A stretch of DNA of 64,000 nt from CALMEC01 sp964434425 (GTDB lineage: Bacteria; Actinomycetota; Thermoleophilia; Miltoncostaeales; Miltoncostaeaceae). This document shows, piece by piece, positions 25,889 through 37,800 of the stretch. The translations under genes and the position numbers were made by a program. Below the pieces are notes generated by a model, which did no database searches, was not told where the DNA came from, and saw nothing but the letters and a program-made list of their open reading frames with translations. Where the stretch lies: positions 1 to 64,000 of the forward strand of contig CAYSVH010000005.1 of NCBI GenBank assembly GCA_964434425.1. The letters run 5' to 3'. Position 1 is the first letter of the stretch, and every line of letters begins with the position of its first letter.

Positions 25889-27756
25889 TAGTGCCGCTCC
25901 TGCGACCGTTCGAGTTCGCGTGCCAGTGTCTCGCTGTCGTGGTGGCCGAGATGGCGGCGGCCCTCGATGAAGAAGGTGGGGGTGCCGGTGGCCCCGCTCG
26001 TCTCCGCTCCCGAGACGTCGGCGCGCACGCGGTCGGCGATCGCCTCCGACTCGAGGTCGCGGAGGAACCACTCGACGTCGAGCCCGAGGTCGGCGGCGTA
26101 CCCGGCGATGTCCTCGTACTCGAGCTCGTCTTGATTCCGGAAGAGGACGTCGGCCATCTCCCAGAAGTGATCCTGCTCGGCGGCGGCCTCGGCGGCGCGG
26201 GCGGCGAGTTCGGCATTGGGGTGGACGTCGGGGAGCGGGAGGTGCCGGAAGACGTACCGCAGTCGGTCGCCGAACCTCTCGCGGAGGTCCGAGTAGACGC
26301 CGGTGGTGCGGCCGCAGAAGACGCACTCGAAGTCCGCGTACTCCACGAGTGTGAGCGGCGCGTCGGGGTTCCCCCGGATGTGATCGCGGTCCGGGTCGAC
26401 CTCCGGTGACAGCGAGCGGGGGACCTCGGTGTCCGCCTCGTCCCGCAGGCGCGCGTCGATGAAGAAGGCGATGGCACCCACCGTGACCGACAGGACGGCC
26501 GAGATGAGGACGCCCACGGTGGCCTCGCTGCGCAACTCGGGATGGTCGCGGAAGGCGAGCGACGCGATGAGGAGCGAGACGGTGAACCCGATGCCGGACA
26601 GAGCGGCGCCGCCGAGCACCTGTCGCGACCCGACACCCCGGGGCAGGTCCCCCAGTCCGAGGCGGAGGCCGACCATGGTGCTGACGAAGATGCCGACCGT
26701 CTTACCGATGACCAGACCGGCCACGATGGCCCAGGTGAGAGGGGATCGGATGGCCTGCGCGAGCACCCCCTCCCGAAGGTCGACGCCGGCGTTGGCCAGG
26801 GCGAACAGGGGGACGATCACGTAGCTGGTCCACGGGTGCAGGTATGCCTGCAGCCGCTGATTGACCGAGAGGGCCCGGGCGACGCCCTTCCGGGTCGAGC
26901 GGCCGAGCTCGATATGAGGTGACTGACGGAAGGCCTTCGCGCGATCGGCGGCCATCTCGACGATGGACCGTTTCGGCCGGTGCGCCCGTATGAGGAGGCC
27001 GGCCAGCATGCCCGCGATCGTGGCGTGGAAGCCCGCGCCCAGTGTGGCGAGCCACAGCCCGATGAACAGGAAGATGTACGGGGTCATCCGCCAGACCCCG
27101 AAGCGGTCGAGCGACCCCAGCACCACGGCGATGAGTGCCATCAGGCCGAGGTACCTCGCGTCGAACGTGTCCGAGTACGCGATGCCGATGACGCTGACCG
27201 CCACGATGTCGTCGATCACCGTGAGGGTGAGCAGGAAGATGCGCAGCTGGGTCGAGAAGTTCGGTCCGACGACGGCGAGGGCACCCAGCATGAAGGCCGT
27301 GTCGGTGCCGATCACGATTCCCCAGCCGGTCCGGGCATCCGCCGGCGCCATCAGGAGGAAGATGAGCGCGGGGATGACGATGCCGCCGATACCGGCGAGG
27401 GCGGGCAGCGAGGCGCGGCGCCAGTTGGTGAGCGATCCGACCGAGAACTCCTGGCGGACCTCCAGCCCGATCACCAGGAAGAAGAGGGCCATGAGGGCAT
27501 CGTTCACCCAGTGGACCAGCGTCATCGAGAGCTCGGCGTCGCCGATCGAGATCGTGCCGTAGGTGTGCCAGAGGCTCTCGTACGTCCCGGAGATCGGGCT
27601 GTTGGCCCAGATCAGCGCGGCGACGGTCGCCGTGAGGAGCAGCCACGCGCTGCCCGCCTCGGTGCTGAGATAGGTGCGAAGCGGTTGGGAGAGCTGCCCG
27701 AGGAGTGTGGAGCGTCCGACGGGGGATCGCTCGTCGTTCCGATCCTGGCCAGACAC
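25888..27756 (-). CDS. nhaA: Na+/H+ antiporter NhaA fused to a DsbA-like thioredoxin domain
   Basis: 622 residues from the GTG at 27756. Residues about 20-425 form the NhaA fold with membrane helices and the paired-aspartate segment LTLTVIDDIVAVSVI. A linker leads to a C-terminal DsbA-like domain (about residues 445-622) with FECVFCGRT (CVFC) and the cis-Pro segment TGTPTFFIEG. NhaA exchanges sodium for protons; the fused domain is known from other actinobacterial NhaA proteins and its role is not settled. An ATG at 27879 would add 41 residues, but TATCCT six bases before the GTG favours a leaderless start there. Confidence 0.92.
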   Translation of the reverse strand: MSGQDRNDERSPVGRSTLLGQLSQPLRTYLSTEAGSAWLLLTATVAALIWANSPISGTYESLWHTYGTISIGDAELSMTLVHWVNDALMALFFLVIGLEVRQEFSVGSLTNWRRASLPALAGIGGIVIPALIFLLMAPADARTGWGIVIGTDTAFMLGALAVVGPNFSTQLRIFLLTLTVIDDIVAVSVIGIAYSDTFDARYLGLMALIAVVLGSLDRFGVWRMTPYIFLFIGLWLATLGAGFHATIAGMLAGLLIRAHRPKRSIVEMAADRAKAFRQSPHIELGRSTRKGVARALSVNQRLQAYLHPWTSYVIVPLFALANAGVDLREGVLAQAIRSPLTWAIVAGLVIGKTVGIFVSTMVGLRLGLGDLPRGVGSRQVLGGAALSGIGFTVSLLIASLAFRDHPELRSEATVGVLISAVLSVTVGAIAFFIDARLRDEADTEVPRSLSPEVDPDRDHIRGNPDAPLTLVEYADFECVFCGRTTGVYSDLRERFGDRLRYVFRHLPLPDVHPNAELAARAAEAAAEQDHFWEMADVLFRNQDELEYEDIAGYAADLGLDVEWFLRDLESEAIADRVRADVSGAETSGATGTPTFFIEGRRHLGHHDSETLARELERSQERH

Positions 27757-27762
27757 GGGTGG

Positions 27763-27768
27763 AGGATA
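27763..27768 (-). promoter_or_regulatory. Probable -10 of nhaA
   Basis: Minus-strand TATCCT ends six bases before the GTG start, placing transcription start at or next to the first codon. Confidence 0.45.
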
Positions 27769-28290
27769 TCGGACCAGGGGAGGGATGCGATGCCTGCGAC
27801 ACCGCCGGATACGCGCACCCCATGCCGCCGTCTGCCCGGCGTCGGCGACCGTGCCTCCTCGAGAATCGATCGCCGACATGAGGCCCTCATGGCGTTCGCG
27901 TGCGTCGCTCGTGATCCGAAGCCCACAGGGCTGAGCCTCGAGAGAGACTCGAGACTTTGCGCAACCCTCGACATTCACGTGAGTATGCGGGAACGCGACC
28001 GTGACGCTCACCTCGAGCCTGCGGTCCGATTCCCGGTCGCGCTCGCTTGCGCTCTGTCGCGCTGCGCTGTCAGAAGAGGCCGGGTAACGGGAGTGTTCCA
28101 CGGCTGGATACGGCATGGTCGCCGGTTGCGGCTGTCGGTGGAACGCCGCCCGGTGGGCCGGTTCGTCCGATTCGTGCGCCGGATGCGAACGCACGCAAAG
28201 TGCAGTTATGTTCGCGCACGGGAGATGTCGTCTGGCGAGACGCCCATACTCAAGGGAATCCCACAAAATGCCGATGGTCACCTTCAGAGG

Positions 28291-28296
28291 TAGCCT
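28291..28296 (+). promoter_or_regulatory. Possible -10 for the lipoprotein and giant gene
   Basis: TAGCCT 24 bases before the GTG at 28321, followed by AAGG as a ribosome site. The same hexamer precedes tRNA-Pro. Confidence 0.35.
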
Positions 28297-28320
28297 CCCC
28301 ATCCGAAACCAAGGCGAACC

Positions 28321-28788
28321 GTGGATTCCGCAGCCTCCTACTGTCCTGACCGCATCCGCCGCCTGCCTCTGACCGCTGTCGCCGTCGCCCTCGTGCTCGG
28401 CGTTGCGGGCTGTGGCGGCACCGACACCAGCACCACCGACGTGACGCAGGTGAGCACGGCGAACGTCTCACCGCCCGATCTGCCGGACGTCCCGACGGTG
28501 CGCGATGCCGCCGGAGCGCGCCGTGACGTCAGGATGGACGACTGTCCGACCGATCCCGGCGCCGTGACGGCGAACGGCACGGTCACGAACTCGACGGCGA
28601 AGGCCACCGACTACGCCATCACCGTCAGCTGGGTGAACGATCGCTCCGACGTCCGCGCCCGGGGCTCGGCGATCGTCCGGAACCTCGCGCCGAAGAAGTC
28701 GGCGAAGTGGGCCGTGAAGGTCGACCTCCGGGCCGACAACGCCTCACAGTGCACACTCTTCGTGGAGCGAGGTCGGGTCACCTCGTGA
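28321..28788 (+). CDS. Small lipoprotein (FxLYD-like domain)
   Basis: 155 residues. A signal peptide with lipobox GVAGC (Cys about residue 31) is followed by a Thr/Ser linker and a compact beta domain containing ANGTVTNSTAKATDYAITVS and NLAPKKSAKW, which resembles FxLYD-type domains. Two cysteines in the mature part may pair. It ends 52 bases before the giant surface-protein gene on the same strand and may be its partner in the envelope. Confidence 0.75.
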   Translation: MDSAASYCPDRIRRLPLTAVAVALVLGVAGCGGTDTSTTDVTQVSTANVSPPDLPDVPTVRDAAGARRDVRMDDCPTDPGAVTANGTVTNSTAKATDYAITVSWVNDRSDVRARGSAIVRNLAPKKSAKWAVKVDLRADNASQCTLFVERGRVTS

Positions 28789-28840
28789 CGCGTCGCTTCC
28801 GGCAGAGCACCCGTCCGCGGCGGTTCGGAGTCCGGCGCCC

Positions 28841-31800
28841 ATGACCCCGAGCCGCACAGGCGACTCCTGGGGGACATCCCGCCGTCCGCGGACCCTCGTC
28901 GACGCGATCTCGACGCGGGTGATACGGGCGGCGCTTCTCGTCATCGTGGCGGCCGGCTTCTACCTGAGCTCGGGTGAGACGGCGAACGCACAGGCGCTCA
29001 CCTGCGAGGCCGGTTTCACATACGGCACGACATCCGGGCAGACGACCCCGTCGCTCCGACGTGTGAACCTCGCGACCGGGCAGACCACGCAGATCACCAC
29101 CTACCCGAACAACAGCAACGTCAACGCACTCGGTATGCGGTCGGACGGCGTCGCCTACACCACGGACAACCAGGCACGCAACAACGGTCAGACCGTGACC
29201 ATCCGTCGGTACGACGGGGCGACGAACACCCACAGCAACTACACCGGACCGGCCATCGTCGGCGGCGGCGCCGCGGGTATCCCGCGTGGTGCCATCAACC
29301 CGCTGAACGGCTGGTACTACTTCTCCCACGCCGACAGCGCCAACGGCACCCTGCAGCACGTCTACGCGTTCAACACGACCACGAACACGTCCGTCGGATA
29401 CGTCGGGACCTTCACCACGCCGCAGTCCCGGCCGAACGGTGACATGGCATTCGACCACGAGGGCAACCTGCTGTTGGTGGCCGCCAACCAGTCCGCACCC
29501 CTCCAGGCGCAGCTCTACCGGATCAGCGACGTCCCGACGACCCCTCAGAGCTATCCGACCGCGCTCAGCGGTTCGCAGATGCTCTCCCTCTCGGGGCAGG
29601 GGCCGGTCGGTGTCATCTTCGATGCCAACGGTTATCTCTACACGCAGGACATCGGCACCCTCTACCGCCACGACCCGAACACGGGCGCGGTTCTCAGCCA
29701 GGTGAACTTCACCGGCGGTATCAACCTGGGCGACCTCGGTGACTGTGACACGCCCGGGACGCTGCAGTTGCGCAAGATCATCGACGGACGCGTCCAGACG
29801 TCGGACCAGTTCACCCTCACGATCACCGGAGGAGGGCTGACCGGGGGCAACTCCGCCACGACCACGGGCAACACGACGGGTCTCCAGAACGCCATCGCCG
29901 GTCCGGTCGTCGGCATCCCCGGTACCACGTACACCCTGACCGAGACCGTGAGCCCGAGCGTTCTCGGGGCGTATGCGAACTCCATCACCTGCGTCAACAC
30001 CGTCAACGGGTCGACGATCATCCCGACCCGCACCGGGGACGGCACCTGGACGCTGGCGTTTCCCTCGGCCGCCAGCGGCGTCCTCCCCCGCATCACGTGC
30101 ACCGTCACCAACACCCCGCTCACGCGGTCCATCAGCCTCGACAAGCAGGCCGGCACCCCGACGGGCAACACCGCCGGCTCCACCATCTCGTACACGTTTC
30201 TGCTCCAGAACACCGGGCAGGTGCCGCTGACCAGCGTGAGCGTCACCGATCCGAAGGTGGGCACCGTGACCTGCCCGCCGGGCACTCTCGCCCCGGGCGC
30301 GACGCGCACCTGCACCGCCACCTACACGGTGACCCAGGCGGATGTGGACGCGGGCGCCGTCAACAACACCGCGACTGCGTCCGGAACGCCACCCGCGGGA
30401 CCGGCCGTGACCTCGCCGCCGGACACGACGTCGACGCCGATCACCCGCACCCCGTCGATCTCCATGAACAAGGGAGCGGGTCCGATCAACGACGTGGACG
30501 GCAACGGACACGACGTCGGTGACACGATCACGTACTCGTTCGCGGTGACGAACACCGGCAACGTGACCCTGAACCCCGTGACCGTCTCGGACCCGATGGT
30601 CTCCCCTCCCGTGACGTGTCCCGGTGGGGCGCTGCCCCCCGGCCAGACGCGCAACTGCACCTCGCGGACGTACACGCTGACGCAGGCGGACGTGGACGCG
30701 GGTGTGGTCACCAACACGGCCACAGCCTCGGGCACGCCGCCCAGCGGACCCGTCGTGACCGCCACCGGATCGACCTCGACGCCCGTCACACGGAGTCCGA
30801 ACCTCGTCTTCGACAAGACGGCGGGGCCGATCGACGATGTGGACGGCAACGGCCCGGACGCCGGTGACACGATCACGTACACGTTCGCGATGACGAACAC
30901 CGGCAACGTGACGTTGAACCCCGTCACCGTGTCGGACCCCCTGCTGAATCCGGTGGTGTGCCCCGGTGGCGCGCTGGCACCCGGTCAGAGCCGCAACTGC
31001 ACCTCGAGGACGTACACGCTGACGCAGGCGGACGTGGACGCGGGTGTGGTCGACAACACGGCCACCGCTTCCGGCACGCCGCCCAGCGGACCGGTCCTGA
31101 TCCGCCCGGATTCGACGTCCACGCCGATCGCGTCCAACCCGTCGATCTCCCTCGACAAGCAGGCGGGGTCGATCAACGACGTGGACGGCAACGGCCCGGA
31201 TGCCGGCGACACGATCACGTACACGTTCACGGTGGCCAACACCGGCAACGTGACGCTGAACGCGGTCGGTGTGTCGGATCCGAAGATCGGCACGGTGACC
31301 TGTCCGGGTGGAGCTCTGGCCCCGGGCGCGACGCGCACCTGCACCGCCACCTACACGCTGACGCAGGCGGATGTGGACGCGGGTATCGTGGACAACACGG
31401 CAACGGCGACCGGAACCCCGCCGACGGGTGGTCCGGTGACCGCGACCGACACCGAGTCGACGTCCGTACCGCGGACTCCGTTCGTCTCGCTCGACAAGCA
31501 GGCCGGTTCACTCGTCGACGTCGACGGCAACGGTCCGGATGCGGGTGACACCATCGCCTACTCGTTCGCGGTGACGAACACGGGCAACGTGACCCTGAAT
31601 CCGGTGACCGTCTCGGATCCGATGCTCGGTACCGTGACCTGCCCCGCCGGTCCGCTGGCACCCGGGGCCACGGTCACCTGCTCAACCGTCGTCTACACGG
31701 TCACCCAGGCGGACGTGGATGCGGGCGTGGTGAACAACACGGCGACGGTGTCGGGTACGCCGCCGTCCGGTCCGGCCGTGACGGGTGACGACGACACGTC

Positions 31801-34800
31801 GACTCCCATCGCCCGAACCCCGTCCGTCGCACTCGACAAGAGTGCCGGGTCACTGATCGATGTGGACGGCAACGGTCCGGATGCCGGGGACACGATCACC
31901 TACTCCTTCGTGGTGACGAACACGGGCAACGTGACCCTGAATCCGGTGACCGTCTCGGATCCGATGCTCGGTACCGTGACCTGCCCCGCCGGTCCGCTGG
32001 CACCCGGGGCCACGGTCACCTGCTCAACCGTCGTCTACACGGTCACCCAGGCGGACGTGGATGCGGGCGTGGTGAACAACACGGCGACGGTGTCGGGTAC
32101 GCCGCCGTCCGGTCCGGCCGTGACGGGTGACGACGACACGTCGACTCCCATCGCCCGAACCCCGTCCGTCGCACTCGACAAGAGTGCCGGGTCACTGATC
32201 GATGTGGACGGCAACGGTCCGGATGCCGGGGACACGATCACCTACTCCTTCGTGGTGACGAACACGGGCAACGTGACCCTGAATCCGGTGACCGTCTCGG
32301 ATCCGATGCTCGGTACCGTGACCTGCCCCGCCGGTCCGCTGGCACCCGGGGCCACGGTCACCTGCTCAACCGTCGTCTACACGGTCACCCAGGCGGACGT
32401 GGATGCGGGCCGCGTGGACAACGTGGCGACGGCAACCGGTGTGCCACCCTCCGGCCCGGCTGTCACCGGCACGGACGACACGACGACCCCCCTTCCCCCC
32501 GCCCCCGCGCTGACGCTCGACAAGACCGCCGCCGGCGTGTTCGATGCGAACGAGAGCGGCCTCCAGGATGCCGGTGACACGATCACGTACACGTTCGTGG
32601 TGACGAACACCGGCAATGTGACCCTGAATCCCGTGACGGTGGCGGATCCGAAGGTCGGTACGGTGACCTGTCCCGCCGGTCCGCTGGCTCCGGGTGCCAC
32701 GGTCGACTGCACGCCGGTCGTCTACACGCTCACTCAGGCGGATGTCGATGCGGGTGCGGTCGAGAACACCGCCACGGCGTCGGGGACGCCGCCGACGGGC
32801 GACCCGGTGACCGCCACGGACACGACGTCGACCGCCATTCCTGCCGAGGTCGCCCTCTCGCTGAACAAGCAGGCCGGTGCAATCGTCGACGCGAACGGCA
32901 GCAGCCGCGTGGATGCCGGCGACACCATCACCTACACGTTCGCCGTCACCAACACGGGCACCGTCTCGCTCGACCCGGTGACGGTGAGCGATCCGAAGGT
33001 CGGTCCGGTGACGTGTCCCCTCGGCCCGCTGGCTCCGACGGAGACGGTCGCGTGTGATGCGGTCGTCTATACCCTCACCCAGGCCGACCTTGACGCGGGT
33101 GTCGTGAACAACACCGCGACGGCGACGGGCGTACCGCCGGTTGGTGAGCCGGCGACGGGGACGAGCTCAACATCCACCCCGGTCTCTCAGGTCGCGTCCC
33201 TCTCCCTCGACAAGACGGCCGGTGAGATCGTTGACGCCAACGACAGCGGCCGCGTCGACGCCGGTGACACGATCGCCTACACGTTTGCGGTTGAGAACAC
33301 GGGCACGGTGACCCTGGATCCGGTCACGGTGAGTGACCCGCTGGTCGGTGTGGTGACCTGCCCCGCAGGGCCTCTGGCTCCGGGCGCCACTGTGAACTGT
33401 GACGCGGTCGTCTACACCCTGATCCAGGGCGATGTGGACGCGGGCGCCGTGAACAACACGGCGACCGCGTCGGGAACCCCGCCCGATGGCCCCGCCGTCA
33501 CCGGTACGGACTCCACGTCGACGACGATCGACGCGGTCGCGTCCCTCTCCCTCGACAAGACGGCCGGTGAGATCGTTGACGCCAACGACAGCGGCCGCGT
33601 CGACGCCGGTGACACGATCGCCTACACGTTTGCGGTTGAGAACACGGGCACGGTGACCCTGGATCCGGTCACGGTGAGTGACCCGCTGGTCGGTGTGGTG
33701 ACCTGCCCCGCAGGGCCTCTGGCTCCGGGCGCCACTGTGAACTGTGACGCGGTCGTCTACACCCTGACGCAGGCGGATGTCGATGCCGGTGCAGTCGACA
33801 ACACCGCGACGGCGACGGGTACTCCGCCCACCGGTGACGACGTGACGGACACCGACTCCACGTCGACGACGGTGGTGCAGGCGGCGAGCCTTGATCTGAC
33901 GAAGAGCGCCGGTGCGATCGTCGACGCCAACAGCAGCGGCCGTGTGGATGCGGGTGACACGATCACCTACACGTTCGCGGTTGAGAACACGGGAACCGTG
34001 ACCCTCGACCCCGTCACGGTGGACGACCCGAAGGCCGGTGCGGTCGTCTGCCCGGCCGGTCCGCTGGCTCCCGGTGCGACGGTGGACTGTGACCCGGTCG
34101 TCTACACACTGACGCAGGCCGACCTTGATGCCGGCACGGTCGACAACACCGCGACGGCATCGGGAACCCCGCCGACCGGACCTACCGTCACAAACACCGA
34201 TTCGACGACCACTCCGGTGGAACAGAGTCCGAGCCTCGAGCTCGACAAGACGGCCGGTGCGATCGTCGACGCCAACGGCAACGGTCGTGTGGATGCGGGT
34301 GACACGATCGCCTACTCCTTCGCCGTGCAGAACACGGGAACCGTGACCCTCGACCCCGTCACGGTGGACGACCCGAAGGCCGGTGCGGTCGTCTGCCCGG
34401 CCGGTCCGCTGGCTCCCGGTGCGACGGTGGACTGTGACCCGGTCGTCTACACACTGACGCAGGCCGACCTTGATGCCGGCACGGTCGACAACACCGCGAC
34501 GGCATCGGGAACCCCGCCGACCGGACCTACCGTCACAAACACCGATTCGACGACCACTCCGGTGGAACAGAGTCCGAGCCTCGAGCTCGACAAGACGGCC
34601 GGTGCGATCGTCGATGCGAACGGCAGCGGTGGTGTGGATGCGGGTGACACGATCGCCTACACGTTCGCGGTTGAGAACACGGGAACGGTGACCCTGGATC
34701 CGGTCACGGTGAGTGACCCGCTGGTCGGTGCGGTCGTCTGCCCGGCCGGTCCGCTGGTCCCGGGTGCGACGGTGGACTGTGACGCCGTGGCCTACACCTT

Positions 34801-37800
34801 GACGCAGGCGGATGTGGATGCCGGCGTCGTCGACAACACCGCGACGGCATCGGGAACCCCGCCCACCGGTGACGACGTCACCGACACCGACTCCACCTCT
34901 TCGCCGGTCGTCCAGGCGGCGAGCCTCGTTCTGACGAAGACGGCCGGCGCCATCGTCGACGCGAACGGCAGCGGTGGTGTGGATGCGGGTGACACGATCG
35001 CCTACACGTTCGCGGTTGAGAACACGGGAACGGTGACCCTGGATCCGGTCACGGTGAGTGACCCGCTGGTCGGTGCGGTCGTCTGCCCGGCCGGTCCGCT
35101 GGTCCCGGGTGCGACGGTGGACTGTGACGCCGTGGCCTACACCTTGACGCAGGCGGATGTGGATGCCGGCGTCGTCGACAACACCGCCACCGCGACCGGG
35201 ACGCCGCCCGCGGGCCCGCCCGTCGAGTCGACGAGTTCGACCTCGACACCGGTCTCCCGAATCCCGGGTATCTCCCTCGACAAGCAGGCCGGTGAGATCG
35301 TCGACGCCAACGACAGCGGCCGCGTGGATGCCGGTGACACGATCGCCTACACGTTCGTGGTCGAGAACACCGGCAACGTGACCCTGGATCCCGTGACCGT
35401 GCAGGACCCGATGCTCGGCGGGCCCATCGCCTGCCCGGCGGTTGTCCTTGCGCCCGAGGCCAGCATCTCGTGTGGTCCGGTCACCTACACCCTCACGCAG
35501 GCGGACGTGAACGCCGGTGAGGTCGCGAACCTGGCCGGTGCGACCGGGTCCTCCCCGTCGGGTGTCCAGGTGGTGGACACGGATGCGACGCAGACCCCGG
35601 TTGCGCGGATTCCCTCCCTCACCTTCGACAAGCAGGCGACCGTGATCGATCCGGACGGTGATGGAACCGGCCGTGACGACACCATTCGCTACACGTTCGT
35701 GGTCGAGAACACCGGGAACGTGACCCTGGATCCCGTGACCGTGCAGGACCCGATGCTCGGCGGGGCCATCGCCTGCCCGGCGAGCCTCCTCCAGCCCGGC
35801 GAGAGCATGGACTGCGGACCCGTCGATTACGTGATCACACAGGACGACGTGGATCGCGGTGCCGTGGACAACGTCGCCGGTGTCATCGCCGTCACGCCCA
35901 CGGGCTCGGAGCTGGTCGAGACCGACACGACGTCGACGCCGATCGATGCCAGTGCCGACCTCACGCTCGCGAAGACCGCGGGAGCCATCGTCGATGCGAA
36001 CGGCAGCGGTCGCGTCGACCCCGGTGACACGATCGCCTACACGTTCGCCGTTGAGAACACCGGTACGGTCACGCTCGATCCGGTGACGGTGAGTGACCCG
36101 CTGGTCGGTGCGGTCGTCTGCCCGGCCGGTCCGCTGGTCCCGGGTGCGACGGTGGACTGTGACGCGGTCGTCTACACGCTGACGCAGGCGGATGTCGATG
36201 CGGGTGTGGTCAACAACACGGCGACGGCGACGGGCACCCCGCCCGACGGTCCCGACGCGACGGACACCGATTCGACGTCGACGTCCGTTGCGCAGGTCGC
36301 GTCGCTCATCCTCGACAAGAGCGCCGGTGCGATCGTCGACGCCAACGACAACGGCCGCGTCGATGCAGGCGATACGATCGCCTACACGTTTGCGGTCGAG
36401 AACACGGGTACGGTTACCCTCGACCCGGTCAGCGTGAGCGACCCGAAGGTCGGCTCGGTCGTCTGCCCGGCCGGTCCGCTGGCTCCGGGTGCGACGGTGG
36501 ACTGTGACGCGGTCGTCTACACCCTCACCCAGGCCGACCTCGACGCCGGGACGGTCGACAACACCGCGACGGCATCGGGTACCCCGCCCGACGGTCCCGC
36601 CGTCACTGCGACCGATTCGACGTCGACGCCGGTCGTCCAGGTGGCAAGCCTTGAGCTGACGAAGAGCGCCGGTGCGATCGTCGACGCCAACGACAACGGT
36701 CGCGTCGATGCCGGCGACACGATCACCTACACATTCAGTGTTGAGAACACCGGTACGGTGACCCTCGATCCGGTGACGGTGAGTGACCCGATGGTGGGCG
36801 CGGTCGTCTGCCCGGCGGGCCCTCTTGCTCCGAGTGCGACGGTCGAGTGTGACGCGGCGGTCTACACGCTGACGCAGGCGGATGTGGATGCCGGTGTGGT
36901 CGACAACACGGCGACGGCGACAGGTGCCCCGCCGGACGGCGACGATGTCACCGCGACGGACTCCACGTCGACGCCGGTCGTCCAGGCGGCGAGCCTTGAG
37001 CTGACGAAGAGCGCCGGTGCGATCGTCGACGCCAACGACAACGGTCGCGTCGATGCCGGTGACACCATCGCCTACACGTTCGCGGTTGAGAACACGGGAA
37101 CCGTGACCCTCGACCCCGTCACCGTGAGTGACCCGATGGTCGGTGCGGTGACCTGTCCTGCCGGTCCGCTGGCCCCGGGCGCGACGGTCAACTGTGGCCC
37201 GGTCCTCCACACGCTCGCTCAGGCCGACCTCGACGCGGGTGTCGTGAACAACACGGCGACGGCGACGGGTACCCCGCCGACCGGTGACGACGTCACCGCG
37301 ACGGATTCGACGACCACTCCGGTGGCGCAGGTGGCGGGCCTCGAGCTGACGAAGACGGCCGGTGATGTCGTCGATGCGAACGACAGCGGCCGCGTGGACG
37401 CCGGTGACACGATCGCCTACACGTTCGTCGTTGAGAACACCGGTACCGTGACCCTCGACCCGGTCACCGTCAGCGATCCCATGGTGGGTGCGGTTACCTG
37501 TCCCGCAGGTCCGCTGGTTCCGGGTGCGACGGTGGAGTGCGACGCAGCCCCGTACACCCTCGTCCAGGGTGACCTCGATGCGGGTGTGGTGAGCAACACG
37601 GCGACGGCGACGGGTACCCCTCCGACCGGTGACGACGTCACCGGCACCGACTCCATCACGACCCCGGTCGTCCAGACTCCGGGCCTCGATCTGACGAAGA
37701 CGGCCGGTGACGTCGTGGACGCGAACGACAACGGTCGCGTGGATGCGGGTGACACGATCGCCTACTCCTTCGCGGTCGAGAACACGGGCACCGTAACCCT

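Larger units (their letters stand above)
27757..28320. other. 564-bp intergenic region between nhaA and a lipoprotein gene
   Basis: No convincing gene is seen on either strand. It holds the nhaA promoter, a CTCGAG/CTCGAG hairpin (27937-27953) and, near the right end, an AT-richer stretch (about 28190-28320) with CGCAAAGTGCAGTTATG. A related motif, GCAAAGTGCGTGCAACTG, occurs upstream of the vWA gene near 54505-54522. Promoters for the lipoprotein and the giant gene probably lie here. Confidence 0.5.
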
